Shown piece by piece: positions 25,918-38,300 of a DNA stretch of 64,000 nt. The position numbers and the translations under genes were made by a program. This DNA is from Gigantopelta aegis (taxonomy: Eukaryota > Mollusca > Gastropoda > Neomphalida > Peltospiridae): positions 88,052,905 through 88,116,904 of the forward strand of contig NC_054702.1 in assembly GCF_016097555.1 (NCBI RefSeq), written 5' to 3'. The notes below the pieces were generated by a model. That model saw only the letters and a list, made by a program, of their open reading frames with translations, was not told the DNA's origin and did no database searches. How positions within the stretch are numbered: position 1 is the first letter of the stretch; each line of letters begins with the position of its first letter.

Positions 25918-28900
25918 CTAGAACAAACAAAGACAAATATTGATTTATAGGTACAGGATATAAATGCATGAATAATTGCTACATCAAGATATAAACAAGA
26001 CAAGATATGATAATATATTTGTCTGTGCTTAAGTGGTCTATAATAAATGTAGTTCTTTACAAAATAAGTGTATCTATACCACTATATTTATAAGAATGAA
26101 GAAAACCTATTGAACATATAAACACGTTCGGTGTTGCCGGTAGTTGCTTTTATAGATGTTTATCTCAATGTACGTTTAAAAAGACTTTTAAAAATTAACT
26201 TTAAAAATATTCAATTAAAACAATTAAATTAAAATTTAATTTAACAAATGTTTTTTTCTTTTCTTTGAAAGGCATTGTAATGAACATTCATTGATGTTAC
26301 TCTAAACCAAGTTTCACTGATGTACGACTTAAGCTAGGATTCCATTAAAGCGTTGTGTTGCGTTTGCAGTATGCATTTGCATTAAGTTTTTTTCAAACTA
26401 CGATTCCATTAATGCGTTTGCAGTATGCATTCGAGATATAAAAAAAACACCTTGACAATCCAGTTTCAATAATATCCAGTTGCAGTAAGGTATTCTGTCT
26501 TTACCACCACTGGAACAGGACAGGAAAGATGGCCCCCAGTGCATCAAAGATAACAAAGATATTTACATGAACAGGATTATTTGCTACTAAATATCCTAGT
26601 TTGCTATAAGATCATGTGTGATTCGAGGGGAAGACTGTCAAGAAAAAACAAATAAAGATAATTATGTTGCCTCACTTGCCTCAAGTTCAATTATTTTTTC
26701 TGTTTCGGTGACAGAAAATTATTTTGTTCCTCGAGGCATTTTGCCAAAACTAAAACACACGTAGGAAACAGGGGAATACCCAGGAAATACCCTCTTCCTG
26801 ACGTCACTTCCTCCGTCCGTTTCAATGTGTTTGCATTCTCAATCGCTACATGGACCGAGTAATGCAACCGCATAACGCTACACTACTGCAAACGCATTAA
26901 TGGAAACAATCATACATATTTCAACCTGTTCTAATTTTAACGCATACTGCAAATGCATTAATGGAATCGTAGCTTTACAGTTTGTGACAAGTAGAGATAA
27001 ATGCAAAATGTTAATGTTGAGCTAAATACAAAAGTTGACATCACAGCTGCTAATAAGGAGATTCCTATATCTTGCCCCTTTTCTTTGTAAAGGCGAAACA
27101 AAAATAAAACATTTAGTTTAATTAATTCTACTTTTTAAAACAGTCAAACTTTAAGAACTATGTACGAGTACAGATTGTTGTCGAATACTGTACTTCTGTA
27201 TTGTGCATCTATCTCTGTGTCAAGTATCTCTTTTAAGAGCAACTAAAACATTAATTAGGCGTATCATAAAATACTGTTTGTTTCTGGTTACCCGACCGAC
27301 CCTAATTTGAACCTGCCGACCATAAAACTTTTTTTGTATATCCAAAAATGTTTTTTTTAAATATAACAACGATTTCCACGAAAACATTCCAAAACTATCA
27401 CAAGCACTAATTTGGTGTCATTTAGGGGATAACCCTACTGTGTTTTCCGATTTGCGGACGTATATTGGTGGTTTGACTGTCGCAAATTTAGTTTTATTGG
27501 CGACCCGTTAGCCACAAAATGTTTTCTTCAAACAATTGATTGATGGAGCTACTTCCCATCAAATTGAAGTTCGGTAATTTTCGTGAGATATCGGGCGAAG
27601 AGTCGGAAAATTGTTTTCACAAATATATGCAATCTTTTCTGATTTACTCTACATCTAGCGTAGCGAGGTGTTCCGATTAATAATAATAATAATAATAATA
27701 ATAACTATATTTAATGATTTACTCCAGCGACAAACTGGCCTTGTAGAAATTTAGTGACCTTCTGATAAACTAGGGGAGGGAATGTTTACCGATACTGATG
27801 GAGTTTACTGCCAAATCAAATAATTAAATATGTCAGTAAGATCTCGATGCGTTTCGTGTTTTTGTGTTTGATGTCCAATAGCCGATGACATTAAAGATAA
27901 AAATCAATGTGCTCTAGTGGTGTCGTAAATAAAACAAACTTTACTTTTCAACATTCATTTGAGCATCCTGAGCATTTGTACTGCATTTCTATTCATTGGA
28001 CCAATTGATTGCTTCAAACCAAGTGTGTACTTTAATACTGGATGCATACAGAATAAAACTAACATTGCAAATTATAAAATTGGTAAGTCTACCATTTCTT
28101 AGATACACTAGGAAAGATAATAGTCATAACATTTTTTTTTAAATGTTATTGTTGGACAGATAAATATAGAACCCTTCTTTTCAGTTTTCATTAAAAGACA
28201 TTGTTATAACTTATTTACTGGTTTCTATCCAATTAAGGTTCAACCAAGTCTGTCCTGGACCAGTACAGACGTTAAGTGTTAGTATGAGAGTAAACCTTCT
28301 GCCTACTATTAAACAGCAAGAGGTCTTTTGTATGTACTCTCCCACAGATAGGTTAGCACCATGTTACCCTCAAAATCAAAATGCCTTGCCTTTTATAAAT
28401 TTATAAGTTGCCCATGTAAAAAGAAGCCTTTAAACACACTTATGTGGATAGTACTACATATTTCCTATTTTTGATTAAGTTATGAAATAGATATAGAAAA
28501 TATAGGTTTTTGTCCTTTTGAAAATTGTATAATAGAAGAAAAAAAAACCTTATATTTAAAACTGCACATAAAATATGCCCACAAAACGTCACTTTACCAT
28601 GCCTTACTTCATTTCTAGGGAAAACACTGTGATGAATGGTATTGTTGGTTTGCATAATGCATTTCTATACATGCAGAGGTTATTTTGGATACCGGTGTCA
28701 ACACCTTTATTTAATATCCATAAATAAAATTATTTTCCAAAATAAAATGTTTTTCCTACCTACCTACCCTATATTTTTCCAGCATGTAATAGGAAACAAG
28801 TAAACAAATTTTTCCTGCCTTATATAGCTCTAAGCAAATCACACACTGAATATTCATCAAACATTTGACATAATATCATCCAGTTTTTAAAAAGTGATTG

Positions 28901-31900
28901 TTGCTGAGAATAAAAAGCAATAGTGTCCTCTATGACAATGTACTTATACCTTTCAACAAAATGAATATTATACATGAGAAATAAAATCAGGTGACTACTT
29001 ACTCAAACTTGGCAGTCTCCGGTTCCATCTCCAGGAGTTCACGCACCGGCGACTTGGGGATACTCTTCAAGTACTTCTCTGAAATAACAGTAGCATGCAA
29101 CTGTCACTACCAGGAAATAACAAGCTTACACAGTGAAGTCAGACCAACATACACCATTCAAAAGAAATGTCAAGTTACCATAATAAATTAAGACAATCTA
29201 TTAAATGCCAGTCTACAATAGTAAGCTAATTTTTATGATCACTTGGCAGAGAACTCCCATGATGGCACTGACCCTTCCTTCAAGCCTAACATCCCAAGAT
29301 GTTAATAATTTTTTTAAGTAGTCAGCTTTATCTACAGAACACAATAAACACCAAATGTGCTATGGTAAACTAATTTTTATGCCCATTTAGCAGATAACTC
29401 CATGATGGCATGGGCCCTTTCTATAAGCTTAACATTCCAAGATGTTAATTATTTTTTAAAATAGTCAGCTTTATCTACAGAACACAATAAACACTAAACA
29501 TGTATGCAACTGTCATAGTAGTAGCCACCAAAAATGGTCGCCTGCCGCCTGTGAATGAACACTGCGATAAACTGTTGGCACTTTTTTAAAGAATACAAAG
29601 CACCCACCTATTTGTGGCTGCATGATCCCGTAGTAAACTCGCCACACAGTGTCCAGGGACATGCCACTGTCCAAGTAGATGGCACCAGCAACCGACTCAA
29701 AGATATCGCCAAGAGCTTTTGGAATTTCCAGCTCAACTTCCTCAATTTCTTCGTCATCATCTTCCTGTTCCTTGAACTAAAAGGTAAATGAAGAGTCTTA
29801 ATAGACAAAGCTACCAATCATCCAAGAAGAATTATGTTTGTATCTAATATAACAGTGGCATGACATGTACAGGATGGTAAACTCCACTTAGATGGTAACA
29901 AGTCAGATATTAAGTGATCCTCAGTGTTACCTGACACCCTGAACTAAACATTTCAGATTTCACGTTTCAACACACTGTCATGTTGGTCATATTTATAACA
30001 TCAGTAACAAATGTGTTTCAAACTTCCCTAGATCTATTATGACACTTCCTGTGCTATCTTATGCATTTGCCGTGATGCATTGAAAATGCCAGTTATTTTA
30101 TGCCATTTTAAAACTTTGTTGTGCTACACATTTTATGTTTTTTTTTTTAAAACTTCACAAAATACCTGAATTATGTCCTCAAACTTCGGGGACAAAAACA
30201 AATGAAAATATAACAACATATACATTTCAGCAAACTTTAACTCGACTTCAATCATATTTTATAGTGGTCAGATAATTGAACACCAAGACTAAAAATAACA
30301 TTCTGACTTGAATTACGAATAAATTACCTCTTCCTCAATATCAATTTCATCTTCTTTTTCTTTCTGTCTCGCAACAAATTTTTCAATGACGTGAAACAAG
30401 GCAGGTGAGATGGACTTGAAATATTTGTGGAAGTCCCACTTGACAGCTAGAGCTGCGAAGATGTTGTTGTTGACGAGGGCCGACCTGAGATCTGTGAGGA
30501 TTCCGGGAGAGTACTTCTCAGAGTCCTCGTACAAATGTCTTGTTATCACGTAATCCAAAATAGCATCACCAAGAAACTCTAACCTACAAACATTGAAAGA
30601 ATACAAGCAGAGATGAATCCCCATCTGTCATAAAAACAATACTGCATGCATGCTGTTACTTACTACTTTAAAGTTGCATGATGCTGATAGCAGTAAATTT
30701 ACAGTACAGAGGTAATTGTGTTCCGTATGATGATAATTAACGGGTATGGCACCATACCCAAATGTTTTGCCAGATATTGTTTTTTTAAGTTAACTTTTTG
30801 ACAAAATGAACGACTCTTATCATTACTGTATGATTTTCTTAACCCTAACCCTAGACTTAACCCAGTTCCTTTCTGGGGAAGGTCCCCCATACCCATGGTT
30901 GATTGTGGTTTATTCAATTTGTGCCATACCCAAAAATTTATTTCTGGCAGAAACACTGCTACTATCAAGTAGGGTCTCCATGAGTACTCGGGCATGTGTC
31001 GAGTCTTGCAAGACTCGAGTCCGTTCATAGGACTCGAGTACCCATACAAGGTGGAACACAATTATCTACTATAATACAATGAACAATGTAGGACAATAAT
31101 TTCAGCAGTAGATAATCAACGATATAAGTTACACAATAATTATATGATCATGCGCTAGTTTCTCATTTTAAAATGACCGTCCGTTCTTAACAACACTGAA
31201 CATATCAACCTGTTTCTAAATGCAATACAATAACATGATTTAGCATTCATGTTCAGCGCTGGAATTGAGATTCATAATACTATTTAACTTTATTCCTTAG
31301 TCTCATCATCATCTCATGTAAATGTTGGGTACTCGGGACGGAGTCGAGTTTGACCCTTGAGTACTTGAGACCAATATTCTGGACTCGTGGAGGCCCTACT
31401 ATCAAGTTACAATTTGCTAAGCAAGTATGAGAGATCACCACACAATTTTAAAACATTAAAACATAGCAGTAGTTGCTAAAAAAAATTCAGTTGACTAAAA
31501 ATATCACTAATCAAACTTTTAAAAACAAAATGTTACTTGCATTATACAAGCAATCCAAATAAAATCCCATAATTATAAATTTTTATGAAACTTTTTTCAC
31601 TAGTCAGATAACAAAGTAGAAACTTATATACTCTCATTATACATTGAAAGCAAGTGATAAATATAGAAATACAAAAACCTTCCAATGGCATCCATGAATC
31701 CAGATTAAAGTTATACAACACTATTGAAAGTAACATTTGTTTAACAACACCGTAGCACTTTTAAACTAGGACTACTTGATGTACAGCATATGATTATTTT
31801 GAAACGTGGTCTGAAGTGAGTAGCAACCAATGCCACCATTTGGGCTACTCATATTGAAAAGCATGGGTCTTTTATGTGCACTTTCCAAAGATAGTACAAA

Positions 31901-32301
31901 ACCTACCATGATCATCCTTGTACCAGCTGTCAGCCCCCCAAAAAACCCTATAACTTATTGGCTCCATCACCGAGCTATATTTTGCCCTACAAAAGCATTT
32001 ACTGCTGAAATATTTTTAAATCAAACCTAACACAATATTATTCAATTATCCATTCAGAAGTAAACAAAAATGTGTCTGTCTGTCTGTCTATCTCTCTGTC
32101 TAGCCAGTGCACCACGACTGGTATATCAAAGGCCATAGTATGTGCTATCCTGATTGTGGGATTCGTGCATGTAAAAGATCCCTAGCAGGTTTCATCTCTG
32201 TGACTGTGTCAAAATTACCACGTTTGTATATCCAATAGCCGATGATTAATAAATTCAATGTGCACTAGTGGTGTCGTTAAACAAAAACAAAACTTTAAAC
32301 A

Positions 32302-32368
<67 letters not shown>

Positions 32369-35300
32369 CAGCTGTCCACTCATTAAAAACTATCAGGCTT
32401 AGAACAGTAGATATAAGATATATGCTTACCTCTGGTAACAGTCTGTGATTGTGTTATAGTGGTAAGAGGCGTGTGTGAAGGCCTGCAGTAGGTAGGAGCG
32501 GTCATTGAATGTGTAGTGGATCTTCTGCTCAAACACCTCGTACCCATCCAGCAGGTGATTCAACATGCTGAGTGTGCTCGACACATTTCGCAACAGCGGG
32601 GACTGGGGACATTTCAGCTCCTCAAACTCAAATTCACTCACCTAATAAACATTTAAAAAAAAAAAAAAAAAAAATCACAACCAGACATGAGGTATTTAAA
32701 AAACAACATATTCCCCCAACCATATATGAAGCTTAGATTTATAGAACCTGTTTAAACATGCAAGAAATTTTACCACAATTTGTGCAAAACAAAGATAGAT
32801 AGAAACAGTTTAAAATAAGATGAAATAAATAAATACGATTCATCTTTTCATTTTTGTTTTTACTGCAGAAACAAAATGTTGAAGTAACTAACCTTCAAAC
32901 AACTACCGAATTTTGGTCTCAAAATATTATAATATATATGTTGCATTAGTCAGGAGCACTGTTATAATGTGACATAACACACTGATTGCATCTTATCTAT
33001 ACAGCTGGTATATTTAAAATATTATGCATTTGCCCTCTACAACTTATTACTTAATACCTGTTGTCCTTCATGCTTCTTGAGTGGATCTGCTTTTGCTTTC
33101 TTGGAAAGAACTTTCAGGCCGAGCCACGACATGAAAAGTAGTGCAGCCTTTTTGCCGCAGGTGGTGAGGTAGCACCCGATGAGGGCCTCCACACAATCGG
33201 CAACACTTTTGTCTGGAATGCCATGCTGTGTCTGCAGACTGTATGGGATCAGACACTGGGCAACGTCGACCAAGTCATCAATCTTTTCCTCCTGTTGAAT
33301 TTTATCAATTTCTTCCACTTCTTCCTCAAATTTCAGCCTTTGCAGCTTTTCGTCAAGTGTTTCGACAGTGGAATGTTGTTCAGAAGCACTGTTAGTTTTA
33401 CCCGACTGCCCTAATTTTGCATTATCACATGGAATATGTGCATCTACAGTTTTCTTTGAGTTTATAGTTACTTCTTCGTATGCATCTTCGAATACAAAAT
33501 TGGATAAATGTCTGTCAGTTTTGTATCCTAAATTGGCAATGAGAACCTTGGGTACCGGTCCTCTCCTTTTCTGTTCATTGATCACATAGCATGGTGGAAG
33601 CCAGTTTTCGTAAGGCTCAAACTTGGAAGAAACCATGCACTCAGCCAAGTAACTCTTGCGTCCAAGTCTATAGAGGTTATAGTTACTGACCTGTTTACTA
33701 CGTAGGTAGCTCAACTTACCTTCGTGGATGCCAGGGTATGTACAATAGAGGTATACAGTGATGGCATACTTTAGAAACGAGTCACCAATGGTCTCAAGTC
33801 TCTCTAAACTAAAGAAATCATTAGCGTTTGACATGGTAAGAGCCTGAAGCAGGAGGCAAGGGGTTGGTCCGACAAAAGTACTGAGATCGCGATCCTCATC
33901 CATAAGAATGTTTGGTATTGTATAAACTTCTTCTTCATCTGTTTTTTCAACCGTTTTCTTCTTTTTGTTTGTGACACCCGAGTCACCCCACATCCCAAAA
34001 TCGGTGTCTTGGTTTAGATTATGTGCATTAGACTGAAAGACTTGTGGCTTTGTATCACAGTTGGTCAAGTCATCTGCTGACTTGTTGGTTCCTGAATCTT
34101 TATCTGATTTTGAAGCAGAATCATTATTCTCACCAAAGACCTGAGTATCAGCTGTTCTGTGTGCCTCCACTGTGCTTGGATCCTGAGATCCATCCACACC
34201 AGCGACAGAAGATGAAGTATCAGATTCTTTCCAATGATCAGTTGAACTGTGTTCGTCATGATGAATTATGGCACTTGGGTTTTCATTATTGGTCAGAGAT
34301 GAACTTTGCAACCATTCTGACTTAACAGATTCAGAGTTGTGTTCACAGTTACTGGAAGTCGCTGCAACAGTAGATGGCACTAACGTGTCGGAATTACAAG
34401 AGTGAACATCACAGAGACAAACAAAATTGACATCGGTTTGGATATTATTATTGTGAGGCAGGTGTTTCACATCATGACACATTTCTGAGCAGGTTGAAGC
34501 CACATCAGGACTGGTTGCATCAAGATGGAGATCATTTTGCATATCTTGATAGGGAGCAGTATGATCAGGAAGGGCGGAGCATTCAGAGGTCTTGAGCAGA
34601 TGCTGCTTGAAGCAGGTGTCTTCATGAGATTCTGGTTTTACTTCAGTTCCCACAACAGGCCCATCTGATGGGACCGTGTTGGTTTCACTGCTGGAGTTTG
34701 AGCACCGTATGTTATTATTTTGACCATCAGGTTTACCACTGTCTCCGGTATCGAAACAACTGGAATCCGAGGCATTAGATATTATACCAGAGTCGCTGTC
34801 GGAAGATAAATCTCCTTTGTCGTCAGACGATTTTCTTACTGTTATTACTACTTTGTCTGCTGCCGTTTCACACGGACTGTTCTGGCTTTCTGCATCAGAT
34901 GCAAGTTGATTATCCGCTTTGCATTCAGTAACTTGACTAGAAGTGTGGAGATCACTAACACTTGAGCATGGACTTTCTGAGATCACTGAAGCTTTACCTT
35001 CAGATTCAGCTGCATTTTCCACCTTTAGCTTCTCGGGACTAGTTTCAAAGCCGAAGTCAAGCTGAGGAAATGTAAATCCTTCAGGCAGATCCACAATCCC
35101 GATCCCAGTTTCCTTTGCAATTCTCTTTCTTATCTCCTCTGCCAGGAGAAGGTAATTGAGTCTATACAAGACAGCAGGAAGGCAGACAGCCTTTCTCCAA
35201 AGTGATGCTGGGAAGACATGGATGTCACAAAGCTCAGGCACCAGGATCTGTTTCTGCTGAAGATTTTCCCGTCTAGCTCGCTTGGTCTCTGCACTGCTGG

Positions 35301-38300
35301 TCGGCAGGGCCACACCTTTTTGATTCATATAACGTGGTGTCAGAAGATTAAGCCTTGCTGATGTATGATCCACGTCTAGTAATGGCTGTTCGGTATTGGT
35401 AATACTCAAGCCATATTTTGTGGTGTAATATTCGTTGAAGGTCTTGTACAGTTCTGGTGAGGGGAATGGACTCAAAGGACTCAGATCATGACATATTTCT
35501 GCTACATAGAAGTGCTGGGGCTGGTCTATATTCCTGTATGACGGCATCACAACAGCATCACTAAAATCTTCCTGCTTGAACTGGAATATTTCTTTTTTTG
35601 TTTCGCGGGCAGTTTTCTTGTCTACATTTGTTTTCAATGAGGTTTTCACCAGGTCAATGAAATCCCATTCAATGGGTGTCTCAGATGAAAATGCTAAAAG
35701 ACAAAAACATTAAAGTTAACATCAGTTATAACCTAATCTCTACCAGAAATCGGAATTTAAAAAAAAAGATGATTTATAATAAACCTAGTCTTCTGTGCCT
35801 ACAAGCACACACTAGGCTGTCTCCTACAAAATGTGAAAATTTATGTCCGTTCAAATCACTAATACCAAAGCATAATTTTTGAAGGTTGTTTGAAGAGTAC
35901 TAATGTATCTCGTTGTGTTTGAAAAAAAGAGAAAAGTAATTAAAAAAATTATAACATTTACAAAATCCTGATATATATTTATTGTTTACAAAAACAAAAC
36001 AATGGTGCAGAAATATTGACTAGTCGAATTTTGAATTCATTATTTCATTTGATATCAGTGTAACCAACTGATCACTCCACATGCTGAATTTAGTAATAAC
36101 ATACAGCAATGCCCATCAAAACAAAAAGAACTGGCAGATCAGTAACAGCTGAATTAAAATGTAATATTCTAAATGTAAGGAACTGTGACATGGACTTCAC
36201 CTGTGTTGAGAGGAACCAAGAGGTAGCCAACGTCGGAGGAATCTGGTGAGAACTCCATGGGATCTTTCTCTAGATGCAGAACGCTGTTGAAGACAAACTG
36301 GTGGAACAACCTGACCTTGTCCAGGTCGGCCTGGCCAATCCGAGCATCGTCCTTCAACAGCTGGATAGAAACCGTGACCTTCCCTGACCGTGTGTACACT
36401 GGGAATGTAGGCACCTACAACATTCAAGTAGTTCATCTTAATGGTCATAAATTCTTTCAATGTATCACAGATGATCTCACTTGTTCTGGTCGGCATCCTA
36501 CAGAAGATACAGAGAATTTCATTCTCTACTGTCCTTGGTACAATGAACAAAGAAACAATTTCATGTCAAACTATTTACATCTAAATTATAAAATGATCTT
36601 ATTGGGAAGTCCAGAATTTAGTGAACAAGAAAATGAAGAAATGATTAAAACTACTTTAAAATTAATTACTGCTACTAAACGTTTTTGCTAAAATTAACAC
36701 ATAAATTTTATGCTACACATCTCCCAATCCAATGTAAAAGTTCTCTGCAGTTTTTTACTTACTATACACACACCCTTTTTCTACCTCAACTCTTTTTCTT
36801 CCTCTTTGTTCAAGTCTATGTAAGCCTGTTATATTTTAATATGTATCCGCTTGTAAAATGTAGGGAGAGTTCAAAGTAGTTCAAGTACTTTATATCGGAG
36901 AATATTGGGTTTTTTTTTTTTTTTAATAGCAACAGTTGCTACTACTATTTAACATTAAAGAATTTTGTAGTGATCTCTGAAACTTGTATATAGTTAAACA
37001 TTCATTCATTCGTTCCCTGACATCCTTCTCATGAATCTAAATGCTGTGAAAACTATTAAATACACAATGAGAAATACACATATGACATCTGTTTATAATA
37101 TGTTAAATAACAGAAAATAAATCTAACAATACTATGTTACGTATGTATTAAAACATTATGGAAAGAAACACAGGCTTACATTTGGTATTGGTTTTGTAGT
37201 AAAAATTCCAAAAGATTGTGTGGTCTTTTCTGGTGCATAGATTCTGCGTCCTCGAGTGTTCTGCTCATCAGTGATGGGACCAGTCAGTTCCATGTAGATG
37301 TGATAAAGGTAACACGGTTCATCAGCTTTCAGGTGGCTGTTGATAAACGCATCTGCAGACTATAAAAAACACCCAAATGAGATTTGACTCTCTTACAACC
37401 AGGGGGCGAGGCGCTGCCCAGTGGTAAAGCACTTGCTTGATGCGCGGTTGGTTTGGGATTAATCCCCGCCAGTGGACCCATTGTGCTATTTCTCGCTCCA
37501 GCCAGTGCATCACGACTGGTACATCAAAGGCCGTGGTATATGCTATCCTGTCTATGGAATGGTGCATATAAAAGATCCTTTGCTGCTAATCGAAAAAGAA
37601 TAGCTCATGAAGTGACGACAGTGGGTTTCCTCCCTCAATATCTGTGGTCTTTAACCATATGCCCAACACTATATAACTGCAAATAAACATGTGTTGAGTG
37701 TGTCGATAAATAAAACATTTCCTTTGTTCTTCTTTTACAACCATAGATAGCTAATGTTTGTTTTGTTTAACAGAACCACTAGAGCACATTGATTAATTAA
37801 TCATCGGCTATTGGATGTCAAACATTTGGTAATTCTGACTCGTTATCAGAGGAAACCCGCTACATTTTTCCATTAGCAGCAAGAGATCTTTTATATGCAC
37901 TTTCCCACAGACAGGAAAGCAAATACCACGGCCTTTGACCAGTTGTGATGCACTGGTTGGAACGAGAAAAAACCCAATCAGTTGAATGGATCCACCGAGG
38001 TGGTTTGATCCTATGATGCAAGCACCTCAAATGAGCACTCAACCGACTCAGCAAAATCCACCCCAATAGATATAGTAATAAAACAAACAAGAATATAAAT
38101 AAACTGAAATAAAAAAATTTCATTTAGATTTGCATTTAATACTGAATATAGTTATGGTTCCTACCTACCAGATTTTCATAAAATCAATACAGGACTTTTC
38201 TACACACATATTTGGTATGACGAATCACGTAATTTCATATACTGGATATCCTACAATTACCTATAATTGGGTTTTATAAGAAAAAACCAGATTGTCAGAT

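Noticed and set aside
33223..34325. Plus-strand frames of 63-93 codons under Dicer exon 11
   Set aside because: Antisense shadows of the real minus-strand coding sequence.
36257..36691. 144-codon plus-strand frame as a single gene
   Set aside because: Its first part is the antisense of Dicer exon 10. Only the last 90 or so codons look like a real, retrotransposon-derived fragment, which is listed.
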